A DNA stretch of 64,000 bases from Parvibaculum sp. (lineage in GTDB: Bacteria; Pseudomonadota; Alphaproteobacteria; Parvibaculales; Parvibaculaceae), in assembly GCA_031291615.1 (NCBI GenBank), contig JARLIS010000061.1, forward strand, positions 62,001 to 126,000, in the 5' to 3' direction. The position numbers were made by a program, and so were the translations under genes. This document shows, piece by piece, positions 9,478-19,192 of the stretch. Within the stretch, counting starts at the first letter, position 1. Every line of letters begins with the position of its first letter. The notes beneath the pieces are model-generated. The model did not search any database, had not been told where the DNA came from, and saw only the letters and a list, made by a program, of their open reading frames with translations.

Positions 9478-9616
9478 GCTGTCCTCATCCATGGAAGCAA
9501 TCGAAACCCCATAAACTATGGAACATAATTGGAGCAGTCGCTACAGCCCGACGATTTCATCTCCCGCTTCGCCCCGGCGCCGCGCTGGCGAAACGCGCCG
9601 CCCCCCACTCCCAATG

Positions 9617-9711
9617 CGTCATGGCCCGGCTTGTCGGGGCCATCCCCGTCTTTCCCCGCTCGTTGCGAGTGGGCGAAGCAATTGAGAAGCGACGGGGTGT
9701 CCGAGGCCCAT
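9617..9711. repeat. Structured intergenic element with nested inverted repeats
   Basis: Three perfect or near-perfect stems pack into about 90 bases: ATGGCCC (9621-9627) with GGGCCAT (9637-9643), CCCCGTC (9644-9650) with GACGGGG (9691-9697), and inside the latter CCCGCTCG (9655-9662) with CGAGTGGG (9666-9673, one G-T pair). The first block resembles a dispersed alphaproteobacterial intergenic repeat. No gene is visible in 9478-9729. Confidence 0.5.
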
Positions 9712-9729
9712 GTCCGCAGTTGCAGGCGC

Positions 9730-10761
9730 TCACGCTCGCAACAAGGCCCCGCAACCTGTCTCCTCCAGCAGCGCCGTCACCGCGGCGCGGTCGCCTTCCG
9801 CGAGATCGCCGAAGGAGCGCCGGAGCGTCAGCAGACATTTCGCCTGATAGGGATTCGTATCCTGCACCCAACGCGCGCCGTCGATTTCCGTTTCGAGCTG
9901 CTTTTGCCCCCGATCGATGGCGGCGGCATTGGCGATGAGCAACGGCAGATAGACGCGGCCGAAAAGGGCGAGCAGCGCCTTCAGCGTGTCGGGCAGCGTC
10001 TCGCGCGTCAGCCAGTCTTCCTCGCGCGCGTCATGCCCCGACAGGTCTTCCATCACATCGACCCAGGCATAGACGCGGGGGCTGCGCGCCAGCGTCAGCG
10101 CGCTCGGCGTGGGGTCGACATGGGTGAGCTGCGTCAACTGTCCGAAGAATCCGAAATCCGATGCGCCGGGGCGTCCGCCCATCAGAAAGGGATGGCGGCT
10201 CAGATGCACGCTGAACGTGTCGAGAAACGCTTCATAGTTGGCTTCGATGATCTTGCCCGTCGTCGCATTCGAGCCGACCACATAAAGCCGGTCGATCTGC
10301 CGTCTGGAGAACATCGCGCCCTGGCGCTCGATGAAATCATCCGCCCACGTTACATTTATCCAGCGCGGCAGAACCTGCGCCGCCTGCGCCACATCGGCGT
10401 CAAAGGCCCAGCGATAGTGGAACATCGCCTTGGCGAGCCACTCGTCGCCGAAGTCCTCCAGCATCTCGTCGATGAAACCGAGCACGGGATCGGGCGGCAA
10501 TATGCTGCGTCCGGCCACGTCGCGTTCCAGCCGCCGAATGATCGGCGTCGAATCCACCACCGCCTCAAGCTGCCCGTCCGCGCCCGGCAGATAGAAGGTG
10601 GGCAGAAGTTCGACCTTGGGCGAGGGGTAGCCCTCCACCGGCCCATGCGGGCGGATCAGGTAGCGGTATGCGATATGCCGGTAGCGCAGCACCGACAGCA
10701 TCTTGCGCGTATAAGGCGACCCCGGCGAGCCCCTGAGCGCGATCGGAAAATTGTAAGCCAT
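9730..10761 (-). CDS. Glutathione S-transferase-like protein
   Basis: This 343-residue protein has an N-terminal thioredoxin-fold GST domain (RGSPGSPYTRKMLSVLRYR, with Ser/Tyr rather than Cys at the usual active-site region; VDSTPIIRRLER matches the ESxxI glutathione-binding turn). A long helical C-terminal domain contains HPFLMGGRPGASDFGFFGQL. It is longer than ordinary GSTs (about 210 residues). The substrate is unknown. The start at 10761 is preceded by GGGAGG and fits the domain start; longer frames run through the promoter. Its promoter carries a perfect operator-like palindrome, so it is probably inducible. Confidence 0.8.
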   Translation of the reverse strand: MAYNFPIALRGSPGSPYTRKMLSVLRYRHIAYRYLIRPHGPVEGYPSPKVELLPTFYLPGADGQLEAVVDSTPIIRRLERDVAGRSILPPDPVLGFIDEMLEDFGDEWLAKAMFHYRWAFDADVAQAAQVLPRWINVTWADDFIERQGAMFSRRQIDRLYVVGSNATTGKIIEANYEAFLDTFSVHLSRHPFLMGGRPGASDFGFFGQLTQLTHVDPTPSALTLARSPRVYAWVDVMEDLSGHDAREEDWLTRETLPDTLKALLALFGRVYLPLLIANAAAIDRGQKQLETEIDGARWVQDTNPYQAKCLLTLRRSFGDLAEGDRAAVTALLEETGCGALLRA

Positions 10762-10790
10762 TGCCCTCGAGCCTCCCGCCTCGATAAAAT

Positions 10791-10812
10791 TGACACTCAT
10801 AGTGTCATTATA
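10791..10812 (-). promoter_or_regulatory. Operator-like palindrome overlapping the GST promoter
   Basis: TGACACT-CAT-AGTGTCA (10791-10807) is a perfect 7+3+7 inverted repeat. On the minus strand a consensus TATAAT (10812-10807) abuts it, so the palindrome would cover the transcription start of the GST gene. The form suits a TetR- or MarR-type repressor; no such regulator is encoded nearby, so it would act in trans. A convincing -35 is not visible. Confidence 0.65.
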
Positions 10813-10961
10813 TTCGCTTCCCGGAAAGGGCGCGTATCCGCCGCATTCCCTCCCGACTTGATTCCCTCCGCTCCCCGGTCCATCTATAGGCGGCAAATTC
10901 CGCCGCTAACCCATGCGGCCACAAGGGTTTCTGCCCCTGGAGCCGACGAGGACCACGCCCG

Positions 10962-11522
10962 ATGTTCATCCAGACCGAAGCGACGCCGAACCCGGCAACC
11001 TTGAAGTTCCTGCCCGGCCGCGAGGTCATGGGCGAGGGCCATGTCGCCGATCTGCCGGATGCGGAAGCGGGCAAGCGCTCGCCGCTCGCCATGCGGCTTT
11101 TCGCGGTCGATGGCGTCGCGGGCGTCTTTCTCGGGTCCGACTTCATCACGGTCACGAAGTCGGGCGGCGAGTGGCAGCATCTGAAGCCCGCGCTTCTGGG
11201 CGCGATCATGGAGCACTTCACCTCCGGCGCGCCGATCCTTTTCGGCGATGCGGGCGGCGAGGCTTCCGCCCATGCCGAGCATGAGGGCGAGAACGCCGAG
11301 ATCGTCGCCCAGATCAAGGAAGTGCTCGACACCCGCGTCCGTCCCGCCGTCGCGCAGGATGGCGGCGACATCACCTTTCAGGGCTATGAGGCGGGCGTCG
11401 TCTTCCTCAACATGCAGGGCTCCTGCGCGGGCTGCCCGTCATCGACCGTCACGCTGAAGCGCGGCGTCGAAAACATGCTGAAGCATTACGTGCCCGAAGT
11501 GACGGAAGTGCGCGCGGTCTGA
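10962..11522 (+). CDS. NifU-family Fe-S cluster carrier (Nfu)
   Basis: This 186-residue protein has an N-terminal Nfu_N domain (FIQTEATPNPATLKFLPG) and a C-terminal NifU-like domain with the cluster-binding CxxC in GSCAGCPSSTVTLKRGVE. It carries and delivers Fe-S clusters to target enzymes. The architecture is that of mitochondrial NFU1 and alphaproteobacterial Nfu, rather than E. coli NfuA, whose N-terminal domain is of A-type. It is divergent from the GST gene across the palindromic region. Confidence 0.93.
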   Translation: MFIQTEATPNPATLKFLPGREVMGEGHVADLPDAEAGKRSPLAMRLFAVDGVAGVFLGSDFITVTKSGGEWQHLKPALLGAIMEHFTSGAPILFGDAGGEASAHAEHEGENAEIVAQIKEVLDTRVRPAVAQDGGDITFQGYEAGVVFLNMQGSCAGCPSSTVTLKRGVENMLKHYVPEVTEVRAV

Positions 11523-11639
11523 GCGCGCTCGATTGTTGCGCCGGCGCCGCCTCACTGTTCGCAGCGAAAGACTGGCGTTCCCGCACCATGGCGCTATGTT
11601 GCCGCCATCGAAATCAACTCCCGATGGAGACCGAGCCCC

Positions 11640-12233
11640 ATGAGCGGCAAACTGACCGACGATGCTCTCGACATCATTTTCCGCACCGCCCGCACGCATA
11701 ACGCCTGGACCTCCGAGCCCGTCTCCGACGAGACGCTGCACCGGCTTTTCGACCTGATGAAAATGGGCCCGACCAGCGCCAACTGTTCGCCCGCCCGCAT
11801 CGTCTTCGTGAAGTCGAAAGAGGCGAAGGAAAAACTTTCGCCCGCCTTGTCCGACGGCAACCGCGCCAAGACGCTCGCCGCGCCCGTCACCGCCATCATC
11901 GGCTACGACGTCGAATTCTACGAAGAATTGCCGCGCCTCTTCCCGCACGACCTGTCCGCCAAGACCTGGTTCAACTGGTCGAAGGAATGGGCCGAGCAGA
12001 CTGCCTTTCGCAACGGGTCCTTGCAGGGCGCCTATTTCATCATCGCCGCCCGCTCGCTCGGTCTCGACTGCGGACCCATGTCGGGCTTCGACATGAAGAA
12101 GGTCGACGAGGCCTTTTTCGCCGGCACCACGGTGAAGTCGAACTTCCTCTGCAACCTCGGCCATGGCGATCCGAAGGGCCTTTTCGACCGCAGCCCGCGC
12201 TTCGCCTTCGACGATGTCTGCAAGATCATCTGA
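11640..12233 (+). CDS. Nitroreductase family protein, RutE/HadB-like
   Basis: This 197-residue FMN-dependent nitroreductase-fold protein resembles the malonic semialdehyde reductase (RutE) subfamily: [20 protein letters not shown], then [16 protein letters not shown], then [20 protein letters not shown]. RutE acts in pyrimidine breakdown, but no other rut genes are present, so a general aldehyde or quinone reductase role is equally possible. ATG at 11640. The next gene, tsaB, starts 16 bases downstream of the stop. Confidence 0.85.
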   Translation: MSGKLTDDALDIIFRTARTHNAWTSEPVSDETLHRLFDLMKMGPTSANCSPARIVFVKSKEAKEKLSPALSDGNRAKTLAAPVTAIIGYDVEFYEELPRLFPHDLSAKTWFNWSKEWAEQTAFRNGSLQGAYFIIAARSLGLDCGPMSGFDMKKVDEAFFAGTTVKSNFLCNLGHGDPKGLFDRSPRFAFDDVCKII

Positions 12234-12248
12234 CGACGGAGCAATTTC

Positions 12249-12944
12249 CTGAAACTCCTCGCCCTCGACACCGCGCAAGGCGCTCTCTCCGCCGCTTTGG
12301 TCGAGGGAGCACACGTCCTTGCGCATCGCTTCGAGGTGCGGACGCGCGGCCATGCCGAAGCGCTGATGCCGATGCTTGAGGCCGTCATGGCCGAAGCGGG
12401 CGTCGCGCCCGCTGCGCTCGATGCGCTCGCCGTGACCGTCGGGCCGGGCACCTTCACGGGCCTTCGCGTCGGTCTTGCCGCCGCCCGCGGCCTCGCGCTT
12501 GCCCGCGCGCTGCCGCTTGTCGGCGTGACCACGCTCGAAGCCGTCGCCTTTCCCGTCGAGGCGCGGGACGGCGAGGCGATCGCCGCCGCCTTCGACGCGC
12601 GGCGCGGCGAAATCTATCTTCAGGTTTTCGACGCCGCCCATGAAGCCCTTGGCGAGCCGATGATCGTCGCTCTTGCCGATGCGCCCGCTCACATGCCGGG
12701 CGGACGCTTCGTCGCCGTCGGCACGGGCGCCGGTCTTCTCGCCGGTGAGCTTGCGGCCAAGGGCGTCGCCTGCCGTCTCGCCGACGCCGCGGCTCAGCCC
12801 GACGCGCTCTCCGTTGCGCGCATCGCCCAGGCGCGCATCGCCGCCCATGGCCCCGACCGCTTCCGCCTCGCGCCCGCGCCGCTTTACCTCCGCGCGCCGG
12901 ACGCAAAGCTGCCGGGCGGCCTCGACCCGGTTCCCGGCGCATGA
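12249..12944 (+). CDS. tsaB: tRNA t6A37 biosynthesis protein TsaB (apparent CTG start)
   Basis: TsaB partners TsaD and TsaE in threonylcarbamoylation of A37 in ANN-decoding tRNAs. The protein has the ASKHA-fold opening KLLALDTAQGALSAALVEG and the family motif VTVGPGTFTGLRVGLAAARG. No ATG, GTG or TTG lies in frame between the preceding stop codon and this conserved opening. The CTG at 12249 is preceded by GGAG at 7 bases, so I take it as the start (231 residues). The alternative TTG at 12297 would cut off the first beta-strand. The stop overlaps the rimI start by four bases (ATGA). Confidence 0.85.
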   Translation: MKLLALDTAQGALSAALVEGAHVLAHRFEVRTRGHAEALMPMLEAVMAEAGVAPAALDALAVTVGPGTFTGLRVGLAAARGLALARALPLVGVTTLEAVAFPVEARDGEAIAAAFDARRGEIYLQVFDAAHEALGEPMIVALADAPAHMPGGRFVAVGTGAGLLAGELAAKGVACRLADAAAQPDALSVARIAQARIAAHGPDRFRLAPAPLYLRAPDAKLPGGLDPVPGA

Positions 12945-13462
12945 GCGGAAAGCCGGGCACAAATATTCTTCCCGCCGGCCGGGAGGCTATCCCCGCTTTC
13001 GCCCGTCTTCACGCCGCGGCCTTCGACGAGCCTTGGGACGAGCGCGCGCTTTCCGGGCTTCTCGCCATGCCCGGCGCCTTCGCCCTCGGCGCCTTTGCCG
13101 GGGGTCGCGATCTCTCTCTCGAAACCTCTCATCTCGCGCTCGAAACGCACGGCTTCGTGCTCGCCCGCCTCGCCGCCGACGAGGCCGAAATCCTCACCAT
13201 CGCCGTCGCCCCGGCCCATCGCGGCCAGGGCCTCGGCAGCCGCCTCATGGAAGCCGCCGCCGCCGCCGTCCTCGCTTCCGGCGGCCGCGCCCTCTTCCTC
13301 GAAGTTGCCGCCGACAACGCCCCCGCGCTCGCCCTTTACGGAAAACTGGGATTCCGGACGGTCGGTCTTCGCCCGGGCTACTACGCCCGGCCGGATGCCC
13401 GGGTCGATGCCCGCATTCTGCGCCTCGACCTCGCGCCGGACGCTAAAAACCCGGGCGCCTGA
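12941..13462 (+). CDS. rimI: RimI-like GNAT N-acetyltransferase
   Basis: This 173-residue GNAT protein, translationally coupled to tsaB, probably acetylates the N-terminal alanine of ribosomal protein S18 as E. coli RimI does. The acetyl-CoA motif A is clear: ILTIAVAPAHRGQGLGSRLM (Q/RxxGxG/A), followed by FLEVAADNAPALALYGKLGF. tsaB-rimI adjacency is a well-known bacterial arrangement and supports the name. RimI-like enzymes can have other protein targets, so the substrate is inferred. Confidence 0.85.
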   Translation: MSGKPGTNILPAGREAIPAFARLHAAAFDEPWDERALSGLLAMPGAFALGAFAGGRDLSLETSHLALETHGFVLARLAADEAEILTIAVAPAHRGQGLGSRLMEAAAAAVLASGGRALFLEVAADNAPALALYGKLGFRTVGLRPGYYARPDARVDARILRLDLAPDAKNPGA

Positions 13463-13573
13463 GCGAGCGGCCACCGTCTCAATAGTTTTATAATTCAGGT
13501 GCTTAGTGTGTTAAAAAGGGGGTCTGGGCGCGCTTCGTCCCGCCCGTGACACAACACCCCCTCAAGAGCTATT

Positions 13574-14074
13574 ATGACAGTGATGACGAAAACACATCCC
13601 GCGACAGAGCCTGCGCATATCGCCTCCGGCGATGCCGACCGCATCGAGAATCTTTGCGTCGAGAAGGGCATGCGCATGACCGAACAGCGGCGCGTGATCG
13701 CCCGCGTTCTCTCGCTCGCGCATGATCATCCCGATGTCGAGGAGGTTTATCATCGCGCCTCCGAGGTCGACAGCAAGATTTCGATCGCCACCGTCTACCG
13801 CACCGTGCGGCTCTTCGAGGAAGCGGGCATCCTCGAGCGCCACGATTTCCGTGACGGTCGCTCGCGCTACGAGCAGGTGCCCGAAGAACATCACGATCAC
13901 CTGATCGATCTGTCGACGGGCAAGGTGATCGAGTTTCACAACGACGAGATCGAGCGGCTTCAGGCCATCATCGCGCGCGAACTCGGCTTCGAACTCGTGG
14001 ACCACCGTCTCGAGCTTTATGGCGTGCCTCTCGACAGGGACAGGAAACCGGGCGATCCGCGCAAGAAGGGATGA
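13574..14074 (+). CDS. fur: Fur/Mur-type metal-responsive regulator
   Basis: This 166-residue Fur-family repressor has an N-terminal winged helix with ISIATVYRTVRLFEEAGI and a metal-site motif HHDH (residues 106-109) in EEHHDHLIDLSTGKVIEF. The CxxC structural zinc motif of E. coli Fur is absent, as is usual in alphaproteobacterial Fur/Mur. In this class it may sense manganese (Mur) rather than iron; sequence alone does not decide. It is distinct from the Irr protein at 37.5 kb. A TATAAT hexamer at 13489-13494 may be its -10. It is followed by plsC. Confidence 0.9.
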   Translation: MTVMTKTHPATEPAHIASGDADRIENLCVEKGMRMTEQRRVIARVLSLAHDHPDVEEVYHRASEVDSKISIATVYRTVRLFEEAGILERHDFRDGRSRYEQVPEEHHDHLIDLSTGKVIEFHNDEIERLQAIIARELGFELVDHRLELYGVPLDRDRKPGDPRKKG

Positions 14075-14114
14075 ACCTTCCGCGGCGGCGCGCCTTCTTT
14101 AGAAGCGTAGACAG

Positions 14115-14990
14115 ATGAGTTTCATGGAACGCTTGCGCGCCGGCTGGCTTCTCGCCGGTTTCATACTTTCCGCATTGCTGCTCATTCCCGTGCAGGGCGT
14201 GGCGCTAAAGTTCGGCTGGCCCCTGGCCAGGACGCTTCCAAACCGCTACCACCGTTTTCTCTGCAAGCTGATCGGCATCCGCATCACGCGGCGCGGCGAG
14301 CCCTATGCGGGCGGCGCCTGCCTGATCGCGGCCAACCACACCTCGTGGCTCGATATCCCGGTTCTCGCCTCGCTCGAACCCTGCTCCTTCGTCGCCAAGA
14401 GCGAGGTCAATGGCTGGCCCTTCTTCGGCACGCTGGCGCGTCTCCAGCAGACGGTCTTCGTCGAGCGCGAGCGGCGCACCAAGACGGCGGCCTCGCGCAA
14501 CGAGATCCACGCCCGTATCGCCGGCGGCGACCGCCTCGTGCTCTTTCCCGAAGGCACATCGAGCGACGGCAACCATGTGCTCCCCTTCAAGAGCGCATTG
14601 ATGAGCGTCGCCCAGCTCGCCATCGTCAGCGGCGAGGAGGATCGCGAGGACGACCTCGTCGTCCAGCCCCTCTCCGTCGCCTATGTCGGACTTCACGGCA
14701 TGCCGATGGGCCGCTTGTTCCGCCCCTTCTTCGCCTGGTATGGCGACATGGAGCTTTTCCCGCATCTCTGGGAGGCGTTCAGCCTCGGCCCCATCGACGT
14801 CGTCGTCGAATACCACAAGCCCGTGACCATCCGCGAAATCGGCAACCGCAAGGCGCTGGCCGCCTATTGCGAAAACCGTTGCCGCGAAGGCGTCATCCGC
14901 GCGCTGGCGGGCTATGGCCCCACCCCGGCCACGATCGAGCCGTCCCGCCCGCTGGCGGACGTGCCCGCGCGTCGCGCCGCCGCACATTAG
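14115..14990 (+). CDS. plsC: 1-acyl-sn-glycerol-3-phosphate acyltransferase
   Basis: This 291-residue membrane-associated acyltransferase makes phosphatidic acid from lysophosphatidic acid. It has an N-terminal hydrophobic segment (LLAGFILSALLLIPVQGVAL), the catalytic HX4D motif in NHTSWLDIPV and the substrate-binding FPEGTSSDG. It lies 40 bases after fur and upstream of miaB. An ornithine-lipid acyltransferase (OlsA-like) role is a possible alternative, since the two subfamilies share motifs. Confidence 0.88.
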   Translation: MSFMERLRAGWLLAGFILSALLLIPVQGVALKFGWPLARTLPNRYHRFLCKLIGIRITRRGEPYAGGACLIAANHTSWLDIPVLASLEPCSFVAKSEVNGWPFFGTLARLQQTVFVERERRTKTAASRNEIHARIAGGDRLVLFPEGTSSDGNHVLPFKSALMSVAQLAIVSGEEDREDDLVVQPLSVAYVGLHGMPMGRLFRPFFAWYGDMELFPHLWEAFSLGPIDVVVEYHKPVTIREIGNRKALAAYCENRCREGVIRALAGYGPTPATIEPSRPLADVPARRAAAH

Positions 14991-15162
14991 ATCATTCGGG
15001 CGAGGGTGCCCGAATGAGAGGATGCACCCCTGTCCCGACCTGCTATTATGAAAGGCGAGAGAAGCCTTCAAGGGCTTTCCAGTTCGCTGCCAAAGGAGAC
15101 GAGCGCAAACCTTGTATGAGAAGTCCGCGCCATCCCGAGCCATGCCGGGGCAGAAAAATCCG

Positions 15163-16584
15163 ATGAGCGAAGCGGATGCCGCCCGCCCGGACAAGGCCCC
15201 TTCTGCCGGCGCCGCGCCGCAGAAAAAAATCTTCATCAAGACCTATGGCTGTCAGATGAACGTCTATGACTCGAGCCGTATGGCCGACGTCATGGCGCCC
15301 GAAGGCTATGTCGATGTTTCTTCGCCCGAAGAGGCCGATGTCGTCATCCTGAACACCTGCCACATCCGCGAACGCGCCGCCGAAAAGGTCTATTCCGAAC
15401 TCGGCCGCCTGCGCGATCTGAAGGCGGACAAGGTGTCGCGAGGCGAAGGTCTGATTGTCGGCGTCGCCGGTTGCGTCGCCCAGGCCGAAGGCGCCGAGAT
15501 GCAGCGCCGCGCGCCCGTCGTCGATATCGTCGTCGGCCCGCAAAGCTACCATCGCCTGCCGGGTCTCGTCGCCCGCGCCGGCAATGGCGGCCGCGGCATC
15601 GTCGAAACGGAATTTCCGGTCGAAGACAAATTTGCAAGCCTGCCCGCGCCCGAGCGCCGCAAGACATTGGCGCGCGGGCCCACCGCCTTCCTCACCATTC
15701 AGGAAGGCTGCGACAAGTTCTGCACCTTCTGCGTCGTGCCCTATACGCGCGGCTCCGAATTCTCGCGGCCCATCGCCCGCATCGCCGACGAGGCGCGCTC
15801 GCTTGCCGAAGCGGGCGTGCGCGAGATCACGCTTCTCGGCCAGAACGTCAACGCCTATCACGGCGAAGATGAGAACGGCCGCGCGGCATCGCTCGGCACA
15901 CTCATCCGCACGCTTGCCGACATCGACGGCATTGAGCGTCTTCGCTATACGACGAGCCATCCCCGCGACATGGATGCGGAACTTATCGCGGCCCATGCCG
16001 AAGTCGGCAAGCTGATGCCTTATCTGCATTTGCCCGTGCAGTCGGGTTCGGATGAAATCCTCGACAGAATGAACCGTCAGCATACGGCTGAATTCTATCT
16101 CGACATCATCGCGCGCGTCCGCGCCGCCCGTCCCGATATCGCCCTCTCTTCCGATTTCATCGTCGGTTTCCCCGGCGAGACGGAAGCCGATTTCGAGGCG
16201 ACGCTCACGCTCATCCGCGAGGTCGGTTTCGCGCAAGCCTATTCCTTCAAGTACAGCCCGCGCCCCGGCACGCCGGCGGCGACGCGCGAGGAGCAGGTGC
16301 CCGAGGAATTGAAGGCCGAGCGTCTCCAGCGCCTCCAGTCGCTCCTCAACGAGCAGCAGGAAGCCTTCAACAAATCCTGCGCCGGCCGCACCTTGACCGT
16401 GCTCTTCGATCGTCGCGGCCGCGAGCCCGGCCAGCTTGTCGGCCGTAGCCCCTATCTCCAGTCGGTCCATCTCGACCACGCGCCCGCGCATCTCCTCGGC
16501 GAGATCGCGGACGTCCGGATCGAGGCGGGCTTTGCCAATAGTCTCCGCGGCCGTCTCGTCGCAAGCGAGGCAGCCTTTGTCTGA
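15163..16584 (+). CDS. miaB: tRNA-2-methylthio-N6-isopentenyladenosine synthase MiaB
   Basis: This radical-SAM methylthiotransferase modifies i6A37 in tRNA. The UPF0004 domain shows its three cluster cysteines ([27 protein letters not shown]), and the radical-SAM CxxxCxxC is in [21 protein letters not shown]-terminal TRAM domain follows ([13 protein letters not shown] onward). I use the ATG at 15163 (473 residues). A TTG at 15112, 13 bases after AAGGAG, is an alternative that adds 17 residues. phoH and ybeY follow, a widespread gene order. Confidence 0.95.
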   Translation: MSEADAARPDKAPSAGAAPQKKIFIKTYGCQMNVYDSSRMADVMAPEGYVDVSSPEEADVVILNTCHIRERAAEKVYSELGRLRDLKADKVSRGEGLIVGVAGCVAQAEGAEMQRRAPVVDIVVGPQSYHRLPGLVARAGNGGRGIVETEFPVEDKFASLPAPERRKTLARGPTAFLTIQEGCDKFCTFCVVPYTRGSEFSRPIARIADEARSLAEAGVREITLLGQNVNAYHGEDENGRAASLGTLIRTLADIDGIERLRYTTSHPRDMDAELIAAHAEVGKLMPYLHLPVQSGSDEILDRMNRQHTAEFYLDIIARVRAARPDIALSSDFIVGFPGETEADFEATLTLIREVGFAQAYSFKYSPRPGTPAATREEQVPEELKAERLQRLQSLLNEQQEAFNKSCAGRTLTVLFDRRGREPGQLVGRSPYLQSVHLDHAPAHLLGEIADVRIEAGFANSLRGRLVASEAAFV

Positions 16585-16614
16585 ACCGGTCAACATCCGC
16601 ATGGAAAGGGAAGG

Positions 16615-17675
<1,061 letters not shown>

Positions 17676-17679
<4 letters not shown>

Positions 17680-18227
17680 GCGGAAGCGTGCGAGCGGCGG
17701 GGAAGCAGTCCGCGCCTGCGCTCGACATCGACATTCTGCATGAGGCAGGAAGCTGGTCGCCGGCCGGCGAGGAGATCGTGCGCCGGGCAGCCATTCGCGC
17801 ATATGAAACCGCCGGTGAAAATACGCCGGCCGAACTCTGTGTGGTGCTCGCCGACGACGCCTTTGTGCAGAAACTCAACAAGACCTATCGCGGCAAGGAC
17901 AAGCCGACCAATGTTCTGTCCTTTCCGACAGGCGCCATGCCGGTCGCCGTCGGACCGGAACCCATGTGGGGCGGCGATACGGGCCGCGCCCGGCCGCTCG
18001 GCGACATCGTGCTGGCCGAAGAGACGCTGAAGCGCGAGGCGGAAGAACAGGGCAAGAGCTTCGCCGATCATCTCGCCCATCTGGTCGTTCACGGCGTGCT
18101 GCATCTTCTCGGCGAAGACCACGAGGAAGATGACGCGGCCGAGATGATGGAAGCGCTCGAACGCGAGATACTGGCGAGCATCGGCATCGCCGATCCCTAT
18201 GCTTCGGAGCAGGCACGGCCAAAATGA
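17676..18227 (+). CDS. ybeY: Endoribonuclease YbeY (rRNA maturation factor)
   Basis: This 183-residue zinc-dependent endoribonuclease acts in 16S rRNA 3'-end maturation and ribosome quality control. The metal motif H-GxLHLxGxDH is complete in LVVHGVLHLLGEDHEEDD; an upstream KPTNVLSFPTG is also characteristic. The ATG at 17676 has GGGAG at 5 bases; an in-frame TTG at 17664 is less likely. A stretch rich in Gly/Pro (about residues 90-112, GPEPMWGGDTGRARPLGDIV) is an insertion relative to short homologues, as seen in alphaproteobacteria. Coupled to phoH and to the next gene. Confidence 0.95.
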
Positions 18228-19189
18228 CCGACGAAGCCGCTTCAATTCCTCCCGGCGACAACCAGCCGCAGACCGGCATCGCGCACCGCCTTCAGTCGCT
18301 GTGGCGCGGCCTGGTCGGCGCGAGCTCTGCGAGCGACCCCACTTTGCGCGAAAGTCTCGAAGAAGCGCTTGAGGGCCGCGACGAGGAAGGCCGCGGGCTC
18401 ACGCCGGAAGAGCGCCATATGCTCGTCAACATTCTGAGCTTCGGCGAGTTGAGGGTGGACGACGTGATGGTGCCGCGCGCCGACGTCATCGCCGTCGATG
18501 AAAGCGACGCGCTGGAGGAAGTCTTGCGCCTCTATCGCCTGTCGAACCATTCGCGCATGCCGATCTATCGCGAGACGCTGGACGATCCGACCGGCATGGT
18601 CCACATCAAGGATGTGATCCAGTTTCTGATTCCTTCGGAGGAACCGGGCGCCGAACCGAAGGTCTTCGACCTGAAAGCGATCCGCCGCGATCTTCTCTTT
18701 GTCCCGCCTTCCATGCCCGCGCTCGATCTTCTCGTGAAGATGCAGGCGACGCGCATCCATCTCGCCCTCGTCATAGACGAATATGGCGGCACCGATGGGT
18801 TGGTTTCGATCGAGGATCTGGTCGAAGAGATCGTCGGCGAGATCGAGGACGAACACGATACCGACGAAGCACCGGCGCTGACGCGGCGCGAAGACGGCAC
18901 GATAGATGCCGACGCGCGCGCCCCGATCGAGGAGCTCGAGGCCATGCTGGACATGAAGCTCGTCGACGAGGAGAGCGAGGACGACGTCGATACGCTGGGC
19001 GGTCTCGTCTTTTCGCTGGTCGGCCGCGTGCCGTTGCGCGGCGAGCTCATCAAGCATCCTTCGGGACTCGAATTCGAGGTGAGGGATGCCGATCCGCGCC
19101 GCCTGAAAAAGCTGCGCATCCGCAACGTGCCGCCATCCGCGGCCGGAACGGCGGAAAAATCCGCGACGGCAGACAGGGCGGCGAGCTGA
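18224..19189 (+). CDS. CBS-domain protein, CorC/HlyC family
   Basis: This 321-residue soluble protein has two CBS domains ([20 protein letters not shown] and [16 protein letters not shown]) and a C-terminal CorC_HlyC transporter-associated domain ([20 protein letters not shown]). It lacks the DUF21 membrane domain of full-length hemolysin-C homologues. E. coli CorC influences magnesium/cobalt handling; the role here is inferred. It overlaps the ybeY stop by four bases and precedes lnt by 3 bases, the classical ybeZ-ybeY-corC-lnt order. Confidence 0.9.
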   Translation: MTDEAASIPPGDNQPQTGIAHRLQSLWRGLVGASSASDPTLRESLEEALEGRDEEGRGLTPEERHMLVNILSFGELRVDDVMVPRADVIAVDESDALEEVLRLYRLSNHSRMPIYRETLDDPTGMVHIKDVIQFLIPSEEPGAEPKVFDLKAIRRDLLFVPPSMPALDLLVKMQATRIHLALVIDEYGGTDGLVSIEDLVEEIVGEIEDEHDTDEAPALTRREDGTIDADARAPIEELEAMLDMKLVDEESEDDVDTLGGLVFSLVGRVPLRGELIKHPSGLEFEVRDADPRRLKKLRIRNVPPSAAGTAEKSATADRAAS

Positions 19190-19192
19190 GGC

